Positions 9,053-18,246 of a stretch of DNA of 51,200 bases are shown here, in pieces. A model generated the notes under the pieces. That model searched no databases. It was not told where the DNA came from and worked only from the letters and a program-made list of their open reading frames with translations. Position 1 is the first letter of the stretch. Every line of letters begins with the position of its first letter. The position numbers were made by a program, and so were the translations under genes. Origin of the DNA: Stappia sp. (GTDB taxonomy: Bacteria > Pseudomonadota > Alphaproteobacteria > Rhizobiales > Stappiaceae); the NCBI GenBank assembly GCA_002722295.1, contig PBLF01000003.1, positions 1 through 51,200 on the forward strand. The letters are read 5' to 3'.

Positions 9053-9547
9053 TCAGGCGGCCTGCCCGCCACCGTCCGCACCCTGCCAGATCTTCTGACG
9101 ATTGCGGATCTCGCGCGGTGCAGGGCCGAAGTAGCTCGGCGTCTTCACGAAATCGCGCGGGTGCATGATGACCGAGCTGACCCGCTGATAGAGTGCCTTG
9201 GCCGAGATCGGCTTGGACAGCAGTTCATGCACGCCGAGACGGCGGGCCTCGATGATACGGCTACGCTCGGTGTGACCTGTCACCATGATGATCGGAATAT
9301 AGGCGAAGGGATTGTGCGGGTTGCGGATCATGCGCACCATGTCGGCGCCGTCGAGGATCGGCATCACCCAGTCGAGAATCAGGATATCGGGATTGGCACG
9401 CTCCATCGCCTCGAGGCCCGAGGCCCCGTCCTCGGCCTCGACGATGCGCCGTGCGCCGAATCCCTGCAGCATGGTGCGCAGGATCGTGCGCATGTAAGCG
9501 CTGTCCTCGACGAGAAGAAACGTCAGCGATGCCAGATCGAGAGACAC
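9053..9547 (-). CDS. Receiver-only response regulator (CheY-like)
   Basis: A 164-residue protein with one receiver domain (residues 8-125) and no DNA-binding output domain. The acidic pocket is LLVEDS near residues 11-16, the phospho-acceptor is Asp59 in ILDWVMP, and the conserved Lys lies in LLSKPI. The start is a GTG at 9547, with GGAGG seven bases upstream on the minus strand; the longer frame to 9595 lacks such a site. A 40-residue basic, proline-containing tail follows the receiver. The gene lies 51 bases after ccoS on the same strand and may be read from the ccoGHIS transcript. Its kinase is not evident; FixL or the hybrid kinase at 30 kb are only candidates. Confidence 0.87.
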   Translation of the reverse strand: MSLDLASLTFLLVEDSAYMRTILRTMLQGFGARRIVEAEDGASGLEAMERANPDILILDWVMPILDGADMVRMIRNPHNPFAYIPIIMVTGHTERSRIIEARRLGVHELLSKPISAKALYQRVSSVIMHPRDFVKTPSYFGPAPREIRNRQKIWQGADGGGQAA

Positions 9548-9598
9548 GAAAAACCTCCAGAGCGTCTCCCTTATGGCACGAAAAATCTGAAGCAACGG

Positions 9599-9790
9599 TT
9601 AGTTGTCGCGACTTTCTTTGCCCTGCGTGCCGCCATCGTGCCTCTCCGGCAGGTCGTCATCGTAGAGAATGCGATATTTCGCGCCCTCCAGGTCGTCGTA
9701 CTGGCCCGTCTTGAGCGACCACAGGAAACCGGCAAGGCCGAACAGGCCGAGCAGAAGGGCGACGGGAATGAGATAGATCAGAACATCCAT
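9599..9790 (-). CDS. ccoS: CcoS, cbb3 oxidase assembly protein
   Basis: A 63-residue protein with one N-terminal membrane helix (residues 4-26) and the family segment WSLKTGQYDDLEG, followed by a short polar tail. CcoS is needed to insert heme and copper cofactors into CcoN. Its ATG shares one base with the ccoI stop (TGATG), so translation is coupled. It is the last gene of the ccoGHIS assembly operon. Confidence 0.95.
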   Translation of the reverse strand: MDVLIYLIPVALLLGLFGLAGFLWSLKTGQYDDLEGAKYRILYDDDLPERHDGGTQGKESRDN

Positions 9791-12000
9791 CAGACGGACC
9801 TGTCACTGGCCCCGAGCCGCAGGCGCAGGGCATTGAGCGTCACCACCACGGATGACAGCGACATGGCGAGCGCGGCCAGCAGCGGTGTCACGAAACCGGC
9901 CACGGCGAAGGGCACGGCCACGAGATTGTAGAGGGTGGAGAACCAAAGGTTCTGCATCATGGCGCCGCGGGCCCGCCGCGCGAGGCGAAGCGCCTCGGCC
10001 ACCGGCGCCAGCCGGTCGCCCAGGAACACCGCGTCCGCCGCCGCCTGCGCCACATGCACCGCCGTGACCGGCGACAGGGACACGTTGGCAGCGGCAAGTG
10101 CGGGCGCGTCATTGAGCCCGTCACCGACCATCAGGACCTTGTGCCCCTGCGCTTTCAATGCCTCGAGCCGAGCGATCTTGTCGGCGGGCTTCAGAGATGC
10201 GGACCAGGCATCGATGCCAAGCGCCGTGGCAGCCTCCGCCACCGGCGCCTCGCGGTCTCCCGACAGGATCTCGAGACCGTAGCCGGCAGTCCGCAGGCGC
10301 TCGATGGTGGCGCGTGCATCCGGACGCAGGCGCTGCGCCACCAGGAAGGGAACGGGCGCCCCCTCCCCGTCCCGGAAGACGATGAGCGTCGCGCCGGGGC
10401 AGCGGGCAAGCACGTCTTCGGCATCGTCCTCGGAGAGGCCGCAAAAGGCCGCGCTGCCAAGACGCAACTCGCGCCCCTCCAGGACGGCCTTCACTCCCGC
10501 GCCCGGTTCCTCGCTCACATCGTCGAGCGGTTGCTGCGCATCGGTGGCGCGGGCAAGGGCGGCGGCAAGCGGATGCCGGCTCGACAGGGCCAGCCGGCCG
10601 GCAAGCGCGCGAATGCCCGCATCGACCTCGGCCTCCTCCGTCTCGACGAGTTCGGGGACCGCGAGCGTCAGGGTTCCGGTCTTGTCGAAGACGATGGTGT
10701 CGACCTCGGCCAGCCTCTCGAGCGCGTCGCCGGAATGCAGCAACACGCCGGAGCGGAAAAGGAGCCCGGAGATCACCACCTGCACGGCCGGAATGGCAAG
10801 GCCCAGCGCACAGGGACACGTGATGATGAGCACGGAAATGGCGACGACCAACGCCTGCTGCCAGCCAGCCCCGGCGGCCAGCCAGCCGAGGAAGGTGAGC
10901 AGGGCCGCAAGATGCACGAAGGGCGAATAGAGGGATGCGGCCCGGTCGGCGAGACGCACGTAGCGCGACTTGGCCTGGCTTGCCGTCTCGAGCAGCCGTG
11001 TGACCTCGTCGAGCAGCGTGGCACCCGAGGCGAGCGTCACGCGCACGACCAGATTGGCGGACGCGTTGAGCGTGCCGGCGTAGACACGGGCTCCGGGCGA
11101 GACACCCGCCAGCGCCGTTTCGCCGGTCACCAGGCTCTGGTCGATCTCGGAGGTTCCGCTTTCCACCACGCCGTCGAGGGCGATGCGCTCGCCGGCGCGC
11201 ACTAAGATCTCCTGCCCCGGCTCGACCTTCGACAGCGGCACTTCGCGCAAGGATCCGTCGGGGCGCATGACGACCGCCGTCTCGGCCTTCAGCGCGGCGA
11301 TGTTCTCGGCGAAGTCGCGTGTGCGCCGGCGCATCATGTGGTCGAGGTAACGGCCGATCAGCAGGAAGAAGAGCAGCATCACGGCGGATTCGAAATAGGC
11401 GTGATGCGCGGATTGCAGCGTCTGCATGACCGACAGGAACAGCGCCAGCGTCACGCCGATGACGATCGGCACGTCCATGTTGAGCCGGCGCGCGGCAAGG
11501 GCCGAGAACGCCGAGCGCACGAAGGGGCGGCCCGCGTAGGCGGCCGCAGGCAGGGCGATGAGCGCGGACAACCAGTGGAAGAAGTCGCGTGTCTCGGCCG
11601 AAATGCCCGACGCATTGCCGGACCACACGGACACCGACAGAAGCATGACGTTCATCATGGCGAAGCCGGCGACCGCGAGAGAGCGCAGCAGTTCCTTGCC
11701 GGAGGCATCGGCTTGCGCGCGCACTGTCGCCGGGTCGAAGGGATGGGCGCGATAGCCGAGCCTGGACAGCGTCTCGACGATGGTTTCGGCGGACGTTTCA
11801 CCGGCTTTCCAGTCCACCGCGAGGCGATGGCTGGTCAGGTTGAGACGCGCGCGCTCCACGCCCTCGCGCGCGGACAGGCCGCGCTCGATCTCCACCATGC
11901 AGGCGGCACAGGTCACCCCCTCCACCGCCAGGTCCATGTGGGCGACGCCCTCGGGCGACAGCGTCACGAAGGCATCCCAGTCGCGCTCGTGCGCGCTCAT
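9790..12000 (-). CDS. ccoI: CcoI/FixI, copper-exporting P-type ATPase for cbb3 assembly
   Basis: A 736-residue P1B-type ATPase that moves Cu(I) toward the periplasm for the CuB centre of the cbb3 oxidase. It has an N-terminal HMA domain with GVTCAAC (Cys31, Cys34), an actuator motif TGE near 292-294, the intramembrane CPC at 395-397, the phosphorylation motif DKTGT with Asp439, and the hinge GDGLNDAP near 645. Length and motifs are complete. It starts 35 bases after ccoH and overlaps ccoS by one base. Its partners ccoG, ccoH and ccoS identify it as the respiratory-assembly type rather than a detoxifying CopA. Confidence 0.96.
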   Translation of the reverse strand: MSAHERDWDAFVTLSPEGVAHMDLAVEGVTCAACMVEIERGLSAREGVERARLNLTSHRLAVDWKAGETSAETIVETLSRLGYRAHPFDPATVRAQADASGKELLRSLAVAGFAMMNVMLLSVSVWSGNASGISAETRDFFHWLSALIALPAAAYAGRPFVRSAFSALAARRLNMDVPIVIGVTLALFLSVMQTLQSAHHAYFESAVMLLFFLLIGRYLDHMMRRRTRDFAENIAALKAETAVVMRPDGSLREVPLSKVEPGQEILVRAGERIALDGVVESGTSEIDQSLVTGETALAGVSPGARVYAGTLNASANLVVRVTLASGATLLDEVTRLLETASQAKSRYVRLADRAASLYSPFVHLAALLTFLGWLAAGAGWQQALVVAISVLIITCPCALGLAIPAVQVVISGLLFRSGVLLHSGDALERLAEVDTIVFDKTGTLTLAVPELVETEEAEVDAGIRALAGRLALSSRHPLAAALARATDAQQPLDDVSEEPGAGVKAVLEGRELRLGSAAFCGLSEDDAEDVLARCPGATLIVFRDGEGAPVPFLVAQRLRPDARATIERLRTAGYGLEILSGDREAPVAEAATALGIDAWSASLKPADKIARLEALKAQGHKVLMVGDGLNDAPALAAANVSLSPVTAVHVAQAAADAVFLGDRLAPVAEALRLARRARGAMMQNLWFSTLYNLVAVPFAVAGFVTPLLAALAMSLSSVVVTLNALRLRLGASDRSV

Positions 12001-12035
12001 GGGCTCTCTCCTTGCCAGGGTCGGTCCGGGCGCGG

Positions 12036-12566
12036 TTAGCGCAGGAAGATGCGGTTCTCGGAGCGGAACTCCTGGCGCGCATCGCCCTCGCCGCGTGCCG
12101 CCACAAGCTCGAGCAGCCAGTTGCCGCTTTCCAGACCCGCGACATCGACCGTGTAGCGCCCGACCTCTCCCTCCTGCAGCACCAGCGTGCGCGGCGCCTC
12201 GGGCGAGGCTGCGCGCTGAAGCTTCGCGGTCACGAGAAGCCCGGCGATCGGGGCGTTGTCCGCGTCGCGCGCGTTAACAGAGATCATCGCATCGGGCGTG
12301 CCCTCGACCCGGCTGACCTCACCCGCGACTTCCCAGCCCAGCGCCGCCTGATCGCGCGCGGCGGCAAGCGTGCTGTTGTACGCGAGGCCGTCCTCATAGG
12401 CACTGTCGGAAGTCACGCCGGGAAAGGAATCCAGCGCAAGCTGAATGAAGATGGCGTTGGCGACAAAGACCACCGTGAAGAAGCCGATGAGCCAGAAGAG
12501 AACGGTACGGCCCGTGATCGGCTTTCCCTTGGGGGTCTGGGACATGGGATCGGTCGCTGCTGTCAT
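12036..12566 (-). CDS. ccoH: CcoH/FixH, cbb3 oxidase assembly protein
   Basis: FixH family protein of 176 residues with one membrane helix near residues 22-42 and a periplasmic domain. It interacts with CcoN/CcoO complexes during cbb3 assembly in studied bacteria. The start MTAATDP at 12566 is chosen because GGAG lies about ten bases upstream and the extra 16 residues of the longer frame are not FixH-like. It sits between ccoG and ccoI on the same strand. The family segment VLFWLIGFFTVVFVANAIF is typical. Confidence 0.93.
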   Translation of the reverse strand: MTAATDPMSQTPKGKPITGRTVLFWLIGFFTVVFVANAIFIQLALDSFPGVTSDSAYEDGLAYNSTLAAARDQAALGWEVAGEVSRVEGTPDAMISVNARDADNAPIAGLLVTAKLQRAASPEAPRTLVLQEGEVGRYTVDVAGLESGNWLLELVAARGEGDARQEFRSENRIFLR

Positions 12567-12653
12567 TGGGGGGAACTCCGGAAAGGATGTCGCATCCTCC
12601 GGCGGCGAACACAAGCCCGTGCCCGCCGCCGGAAGTCGCTCATGCAGGCACCG

Positions 12654-14111
12654 TCAGGGCGCCTTGAAGAAGTCGCCCGCCGTCGCGACCTTGCCCATCA
12701 CCGTTTCCGTGATGCGGAAGGTGATCGGGGTCGTGGTCGGCAGGGTGGCGTCCGCCGGCGAGAAGACGAGCACCCGGATCTCGCGGGTCGTATCGGGACC
12801 GACCGGGATGACCGGCTTGCCGAGCACGTTCTCCGTGATGCCCACCGCCTCGATGCGGGTGCCTGCGGGCATGCCCTCGACCGAAAGGATGAAGTTGCGC
12901 TCGAGCGTGCGCTTGTTCAGCAAGCGGATGGTGTAACCGTTGCGCACCGCGCCGTCCTGCAGCTCGACATAGATCGGATTGCGGTCATGCAGCACGTTCA
13001 GGTCCTCGTACTGCCGCGTGGCAAGCGCGTAGGCCATGATGCCCGAGACGAGCAGGATGATCGCCACATAGATCAGCGTGCGCGGACGCAGGATGCGGAC
13101 CTGGGTCTCGCGTCCCTCGGTGCGACGCTTGATGTTCTCGTCGGTGTCATAGGCGATCAGGCCGCGCGGCTTGCCCACCTTGTCCATCACCGCGTCGCAG
13201 GCGTCGATGCACAGGCCGCACTGGATGCAGCCGAGCTGCGTTCCGTCGCGGATGTCGACGCCGGTCGGGCAGGCATGGAAACACTGGTGGCAGTCGACGC
13301 AATCACCCGCCGGCAGCCCTTCGGCCTCGCGCTTCTTGTTCTGCTTCAGCGACCCGCGCGGCTCGCCGCGATCGTAGCGGTACGTGACGTTGAGGGCGTC
13401 CTCGTCCGTCAGCGCCGCCTGAATGCGCGGCCAGGGGCAGAGGAAAATGCACACCTGCTCGCGCATGTGGCCGGCGAGCGAATAGGTGGTGAAGGTCAGG
13501 ATGCCGATCCACAGATAGGCGGTAAACGGCGCCTGGCCGGTGGCCAGATCCCACACCAGCGTCGGGGCATCGGAGAAATAGAGCACCCAGGCACCGCCGG
13601 TCCACCAGGCGATCATCAGCCAGAGGAAGTGCTTGGCACCCTTGCGCGCCACCTTCTCGGCCGTCCACGGCTCGTGGTCCAGACGCATCCGCTCGCGCCG
13701 GTCTCCCTCGACCTTGCGTTCAACGAAGAGGAAAAGGTCGGTCCAGACGGTCTGCGGACAGAGATAGCCGCACCACACCCGCCCCGCGACCGCGTTCATG
13801 AGGAAAAGCCCCATGGCGGCGAGGATCAGGAGACCGGTGAGGTAATAGACCTCCTGGGGCCAGATCTCGATGAAGAAGAAATAGGCGCGCCGTCCCGCCA
13901 GATCGACCAGAACCGCCTGATCGGGGGCATCGGGGCCGCGATCCCAGCGGATGAAGGGCAGGAAGTAGTAGATGCCCAGCGTGATGAAGAGCACAGCCCA
14001 CTTGATCTTCCGAAAGGTGCCGTGCACCGCCATCGGATAGATCTTCTTCGCCGAGGCGAACCATTCCTCCGGTTGACCACCGGCGCCGGCAGGATCCGTT
14101 TCTGCACGCAT
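12654..14111 (-). CDS. ccoG: CcoG/FixG, membrane iron-sulfur protein for cbb3 copper delivery
   Basis: About 485 residues. It has four to five membrane helices in the first half (YYFLPFIRWDRG near residue 40, the WCGYLCPQTVWTD segment), then a double 4Fe-4S ferredoxin region with CVDCHQCFHACP and CIQCGLCIDAC, a further helix, and a C-terminal immunoglobulin-like FixG domain. CcoG is a cupric reductase feeding Cu(I) to cbb3 assembly. The start is uncertain: 14111 (MRAETD) has AAGGA/GGACGG upstream, 14123 (MDGTMR) has AAGGA directly abutting it, and 14261 adds non-homologous sequence. It is first in the ccoGHIS operon, and a perfect FixK/FNR box lies about 340 bases upstream. Confidence 0.95.
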   Translation of the reverse strand: MRAETDPAGAGGQPEEWFASAKKIYPMAVHGTFRKIKWAVLFITLGIYYFLPFIRWDRGPDAPDQAVLVDLAGRRAYFFFIEIWPQEVYYLTGLLILAAMGLFLMNAVAGRVWCGYLCPQTVWTDLFLFVERKVEGDRRERMRLDHEPWTAEKVARKGAKHFLWLMIAWWTGGAWVLYFSDAPTLVWDLATGQAPFTAYLWIGILTFTTYSLAGHMREQVCIFLCPWPRIQAALTDEDALNVTYRYDRGEPRGSLKQNKKREAEGLPAGDCVDCHQCFHACPTGVDIRDGTQLGCIQCGLCIDACDAVMDKVGKPRGLIAYDTDENIKRRTEGRETQVRILRPRTLIYVAIILLVSGIMAYALATRQYEDLNVLHDRNPIYVELQDGAVRNGYTIRLLNKRTLERNFILSVEGMPAGTRIEAVGITENVLGKPVIPVGPDTTREIRVLVFSPADATLPTTTPITFRITETVMGKVATAGDFFKAP

Positions 14112-14940
14112 CGTTCCGTCCATTCCTTGTCTCGTCGGCCGTTGCCGGGGCCCCTCGTGGCCGGCTCCCGCCCCATGGGAGACCGACCGCCGGTTCCCCG
14201 CGGCCCTTGCCGGCCCCTGGGGGCCGTCGCGCGGACGGGATCCGGCTCGCAACGCCCGCAACCTAGCGGCTGGACCGGCGTACGGGATTGCGACACGTCA
14301 ACTCCGCGACAATCGGTCACCTTCGTGAAATCACGGGGACCGTGACGGCGGCTCCGCCTCGCGTCCGGAAGTCTTTCCCCTGCCGGACCACGTGCCGGGA
14401 GGAGAAAGTTCCCATCCTGCAGACATCCTACCACAAGCGGCCGGCGAACCGCCTTGATCCGCATCAAGCCGGTGCAGGCGACGACCGGTGGCAGGGGATC
14501 CCGCTTTCAGCCATGGCGGGCCCCACGGCACACGTCAGAAGAAGGCGAAGGACAGGGAACACGTCGCGTCGCATGAAAAAACTCCGGGGCGAAAGTCATG
14601 ATCCGGCGCGCAAGGAAACCGGAGCTTGCCGCCGGCAAACGGCCAGTTTCCCGCGCACCGTGTTTCCCGGAGAGGGCCACACGCCCGGGAGACCGGAGAA
14701 AGGCCGGACCGCGACGCCCGAACGGGCCCATCGCCGCCATCTCTACCCGTCACGGAGCCAGACACTTCCGCGAGATGCAAAATCCGTCGGGCTGCCTGCG
14801 ACATTCTGGCCTCTCCTGCACAACGCGCCGCCTTCGTCCCCGCTACACTGCCTCTCGAGGGTGACACGACCGCGACAAGGTCGGCCCCGACCAGAGACGG
14901 ACAGCCCCCATGCGGGGCCCTCACGAGGAGGATTTCACTC
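14112..14940. other. Long intergenic region between ccoG and the amine oxidase
   Basis: About 830 bases. It holds the ccoG anaerobox and leader on the minus strand and must contain the amine oxidase promoter. Frames of 60 to 90 codons exist but none has a recognisable protein or good start. The half nearest the amine oxidase shows no other feature I can support. Confidence 0.55.
14454..14467 (-). promoter_or_regulatory. FNR/FixK box (anaerobox) of the ccoGHIS operon
   Basis: TTGATCCGCATCAA is a perfect match to TTGAT-N4-ATCAA. Read on the minus strand, TAGGAT follows at the position of a -10 element for a class II promoter centred at -41.5, which puts the start near 14425 and leaves a leader of about 300 bases before ccoG. 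On the plus strand no -10 is seen at that distance, so ccoG rather than the amine oxidase gene is the likely target. Confidence 0.85.
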
Positions 14941-16950
14941 ATGCTGACCGGACGCTTGCGCCCGGGGGCCACCGCGCTTGCCGCGGCCCTTGGCATCACC
15001 GCCCTTTCGGGCCTTTCCCACACGGCCTCGGCCCATCCGCTCGACGCGCTTACGGCGGACGAGATCACCGAGGCCGTTGCCCTGCTCCGCGAGGCAGGGC
15101 GCGTCGACGACGCCACGTTGTTTCCCTATATTTCGCTGAAGGAGCCGGAGAAGTCGGAGGTTCTCGCCTGGGAGCCCGGAACCCCGGGCCCGCGCGTCGT
15201 CGAGGTGCACTACCGCTCCGGCGACGGCGCCTTCGTCGCCGAGGTGGATCTCACCGCCGACAGTGTCGCATCCGTCGAGCCCGCCGACGGCGAGACCATG
15301 ATCCTTCTGGCTGAATTCCTGACGGCCATGGAGCTTGCGACCGGCGATCCGGCCTTTGTCGAAGGGCTGGCGAAACGCGATCTCAAGCCCGAGGATGTCT
15401 TCTGCCTGCCGCTGACGGCGGGCCAGTTCGGCCTGCCCGAGGAAGAGGGCCGGCGCCTGATGAAGGTGCCCTGCTACGTGCTTCCGACAGGATCGAACTT
15501 CTACGCCAAGCCGATCGAGGGGCTCTACGCCGTCGTCGACCTCAACGCCCGCAACGTGGTCGAGGTGCTCGACAGCGGAGTTGTGCCGATCTCGGAAGAT
15601 GCCTGGGGCTATACGGAAGAGGAGGTCGCCGCGCGTACCGGCTCCCTGCGCCCGGAAATGTCGCCGGCGAAACTGTCCCAGCCCGGCGGCAGCAACATCA
15701 CCATCGAGGACGGGCTGATTTCCTGGGACATCTGGCGCTTCCGCGCCCGTGTCGACAAGCGTCCGGGAGTGGTGCTGTCCAACATCGACGTGAAGGACGG
15801 TGAGCGCTGGCGGTCGGTGCTCTACCAGGCGCATCTGTCCGAGGTCTTCGTGCCCTACATGGACCCCGACGCGGGCTGGTACTGGCGCACCTACATGGAC
15901 AGCGGCGAATACGGCTTCGGCATTTTCCTCACACCGCTGCGGCGCAACGTGGACTGCCCGGACTACGCCACCTTCCTGCCGGCGGTGGTTCACCAGGACA
16001 ACGGCGAACCGCTGACGATCCCCGACGCGATCTGCCTGTTCGAGCGCAACATCGGCGATCCGGCCTGGCGTCACCACGAGATCTTCGCCCAGAGCGAGGA
16101 CCAGCAGGTGCCGGCGGAAGGTCGCCCGGCGACGCAGCTCGTCGTGCGCTCGGCCTCCGAGGTGGGCAACTACGACTATCTCGTCGACTACGTCTTCCAT
16201 CAGGACGGTCGCATCGACGTGATGGTGGGCTCGACCGGCCTGGACGCGGTGAAAGGGGCCGCGGCGAAGTCCATGAACGACGCGGGGGCGGCGGAGGAAA
16301 CCCGCCACGGCACGCTGATCGCGCCAAACCTCATCGCGCCCAACCATGACCACTTCTTCAACTTCCGTCTCGACTTCGACATCGACGGACAGAAGAACAC
16401 CTTCATGCGCACCGGACTGGTGCCGGGAACGCCGGAGGACGACGCCCCGCGCCGCTCGTTCTGGGTGACCGAGACGAAGCCCGCGACGAGCGAGCTCGAG
16501 GGTCGCTACAAGGTCAACCCGATGACCCCGGCCATGTACCATGTGATGAACATGAGTGCGGAAGGTCCGCTCGGACATCGGCCGGGCTACATGATCGTGC
16601 CCAACAACTCGGTCGCCTACTCGCCCTTCGACTATGTCAACGACATGCCGATGAAGCGGAACGCCTATGTCGAGTACACGCTCTGGAACACGCCCTACAA
16701 GGCGGACGAGCGGTATGCGGGCGGCCAGTTCGCCTTCGAAAGCGACGGGTCCGACACGCTGGCGACCTGGGCGGCGCAGGACCGCCCCATCGCCGACACC
16801 GACGTGGTGACCTGGTACACGATGGGCTTCCATCACGTGCCCCACACCGAGGACTGGCCGGTCATGTCGACCATGTGGAAGGGCTTCATGCTGCGCCCCT
16901 TCAACTTCTTCCCGCACAACCCGGCCCTGACCCTGCGCCTGGACGACTGA
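14941..16950 (+). CDS. Periplasmic copper-containing primary amine oxidase (TPQ enzyme)
   Basis: Oxidises primary amines to aldehydes with release of ammonia and hydrogen peroxide, using copper and a self-made topaquinone. The start at 14941 has GAGGAGG upstream and gives 669 residues with a signal peptide ending near HTASA, so the protein is exported. Key residues are all present: catalytic base Asp320 in TYMDSGEYG, the topaquinone precursor Tyr411 in NYDY, copper ligands His469 and His471 in NHDHFFNF, and the third histidine His632 in GFHHVPHTEDWP. A strong hairpin and an AraC-type regulator gene follow. No amine transporter or aldehyde dehydrogenase is adjacent. It sits between the two cco operons and needs copper, as does the neighbouring oxidase. 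The preferred amine cannot be told. Confidence 0.95.
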   Translation: MLTGRLRPGATALAAALGITALSGLSHTASAHPLDALTADEITEAVALLREAGRVDDATLFPYISLKEPEKSEVLAWEPGTPGPRVVEVHYRSGDGAFVAEVDLTADSVASVEPADGETMILLAEFLTAMELATGDPAFVEGLAKRDLKPEDVFCLPLTAGQFGLPEEEGRRLMKVPCYVLPTGSNFYAKPIEGLYAVVDLNARNVVEVLDSGVVPISEDAWGYTEEEVAARTGSLRPEMSPAKLSQPGGSNITIEDGLISWDIWRFRARVDKRPGVVLSNIDVKDGERWRSVLYQAHLSEVFVPYMDPDAGWYWRTYMDSGEYGFGIFLTPLRRNVDCPDYATFLPAVVHQDNGEPLTIPDAICLFERNIGDPAWRHHEIFAQSEDQQVPAEGRPATQLVVRSASEVGNYDYLVDYVFHQDGRIDVMVGSTGLDAVKGAAAKSMNDAGAAEETRHGTLIAPNLIAPNHDHFFNFRLDFDIDGQKNTFMRTGLVPGTPEDDAPRRSFWVTETKPATSELEGRYKVNPMTPAMYHVMNMSAEGPLGHRPGYMIVPNNSVAYSPFDYVNDMPMKRNAYVEYTLWNTPYKADERYAGGQFAFESDGSDTLATWAAQDRPIADTDVVTWYTMGFHHVPHTEDWPVMSTMWKGFMLRPFNFFPHNPALTLRLDD

Positions 16951-16957
16951 CGCATCC

Positions 16958-16986
16958 GGCTCCGGGGGGGGGATTCCCCCGGAGCC
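16958..16986 (+). terminator. Strong hairpin after the amine oxidase gene
   Basis: An 11-bp perfect stem (GGCTCCGGGGG, 16958-16968, with CCCCCGGAGCC, 16976-16986) encloses a 7-base loop. There is no T tract after it, so it may act as an mRNA 3' stabiliser or partial terminator rather than a full intrinsic terminator. Confidence 0.5.
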
Positions 16987-17043
16987 TTGACGTGGAAGGT
17001 CGCGCGCCTCAGGCTCCTTGTTCTCGTGAGGGAGAGAACGGGC

Positions 17044-18093
17044 ATGCAGGGGGACGCAAGGCCGGTCGCACGCATCCCCGCGCCGACCATCGGCGGCGCG
17101 GCCCTTCCCCTCATTGCCGGCGCCATGGCGGCAAGCGGGCTCGATGCCCCAGCGGCCTTTGCCGCCGTCGGTCTGCCCGCCCACCTCGCCTTCGCGCGCG
17201 ATGCGGCTCTGAACAGCATTCCGCTTTCCGTCTTCACCGCCCTGCTGCAGCGGGCAGGCACCCAGTTGCCCGCTCACCCGGCGCTGTGGCGCTGCGGACG
17301 CGAGATCGTGGAACCGGCGCTCAGGGGGCTCTTTCCAGCCGGCGCCACATGCCGCTCGCTCGGCGAGCTGATCACCGGCGTCCTTTCGGACCTGCAACAG
17401 CTGCAGGCGGGCACCAGCATGCGCCTCGACGTCGAGGACGGCCTGTGCCTGGTGTCCTATCGCATCATCGATCCTTCGATCTGGCCGCGCTCGCGCGATG
17501 CCGAGTTCACGCTGGGTTTCCTGCACGGGATCGTCACGCGCTGCAGCGGCTCGCTTCCTCCCGGCACGGTGACGCTCGCCTTCGAACACGAGCGCGACAG
17601 CGGCGCGGACCTTGCCGGGGAAAGCCGCAGCGAGCCACTGCATGGCCAACCGACCAACCTTCTCGCGTTTCCCGCGGCCCTGCTCGAGGAACCGGTTCCA
17701 GCCGGCCTTCGCGCCCCCGCCCTCCTGCACGGCGGGCAGACAATGAAGAACCCCGAAGGGAACGGCGGGACCTCGGTGGCGGGAGATATTGTCGAGGCGG
17801 TCTACGCCCGTCTCGGTCAGGGGCCGCTCGACCAGTCGACCATCGCCGCCGACTGCGGCCTGTCGCGGCGCAGCCTGCGGCGCCGGCTTTCGCTGGCTGG
17901 GCTGTCGTTTCGCGGGGTGATCGAGGATGCCAGGCTGTCCTATGCGCTGTGGGCCCTGCGCGAGACGCATCTTCCTGTCGCGGAAATCGCCTGGCGGCTC
18001 GGCTACGACGACCAGGGCGCCTTCGCACGGGCCTTCCGCCGCCAGGCCGGCATCTCGCCGTCAGGCGCACGCCGGGAGCTTCCGAAGGCGTGA
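17044..18093 (+). CDS. AraC-family transcriptional regulator next to the amine oxidase
   Basis: A 349-residue regulator. The N-terminal part (about 1-230) resembles the ligand-binding domain of OruR/ArgR-like AraC members. The C-terminal part (about 250-345) is the double helix-turn-helix: STIAADCGLSRRSLRRRL is the first unit and VAEIAWRLGYDDQGAFARAF the second, followed by the classic GISPSGARR. The ATG at 17044 has GGGAG about ten bases upstream; the longer frame from 16987 begins with TTG inside the hairpin and is less likely. It follows the amine oxidase in the same direction with 93 bases between, so it may regulate that gene in response to amines. This is inference from position. Confidence 0.9.
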   Translation: MQGDARPVARIPAPTIGGAALPLIAGAMAASGLDAPAAFAAVGLPAHLAFARDAALNSIPLSVFTALLQRAGTQLPAHPALWRCGREIVEPALRGLFPAGATCRSLGELITGVLSDLQQLQAGTSMRLDVEDGLCLVSYRIIDPSIWPRSRDAEFTLGFLHGIVTRCSGSLPPGTVTLAFEHERDSGADLAGESRSEPLHGQPTNLLAFPAALLEEPVPAGLRAPALLHGGQTMKNPEGNGGTSVAGDIVEAVYARLGQGPLDQSTIAADCGLSRRSLRRRLSLAGLSFRGVIEDARLSYALWALRETHLPVAEIAWRLGYDDQGAFARAFRRQAGISPSGARRELPKA

Positions 18094-18140
18094 AACGGAC
18101 CGCCGAAACTCTCTCGCCCCGCTGACGCGCACTTGCCTGA

Positions 18141-18170
18141 CGCCCACTCTTCCGGCGCCCACTCTTCCGA
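18141..18170. repeat. Tandem 15-bp duplication
   Basis: Two adjacent 15-base units beginning CGCCCACTCTTCCG differ at one base. They lie between the AraC gene and the ccoP terminator and are not in a gene. This is probably a recent slippage event. Confidence 0.6.
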
Positions 18171-18181
18171 CGCCAGTGACC

Positions 18182-18213
18182 AAAACAAAAAGGGCGCCCC
18201 GAGAGGCGCCCTT
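18182..18213 (-). terminator. Intrinsic terminator of ccoNOQP
   Basis: On the minus strand a 7-bp stem GGGCGCC/GGCGCCC (18211-18192) with a 6-base loop is followed by TTTTTGTTTTG. It lies 35 bases after the ccoP stop. A shorter T run (TTT) follows on the plus strand, so it may also stop araC transcription. Confidence 0.85.
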
Positions 18214-18246
18214 TCCATCAGTCTGGCCCTTTCGGGCACCGCGTCG

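Noticed and set aside
14124..14261. N-terminal extension of ccoG to 14261
   Set aside because: The added residues are basic, low-complexity and not FixG-like, with no ribosome site; a start at 14111 or 14123 fits better.
14935..17970. A 1011-codon open frame on the minus strand
   Set aside because: It is antisense to the amine oxidase and AraC genes, both with full motif sets and ribosome sites. Long antisense frames are expected in GC-rich DNA, and the translation is rich in R, H, G and V with no domain.
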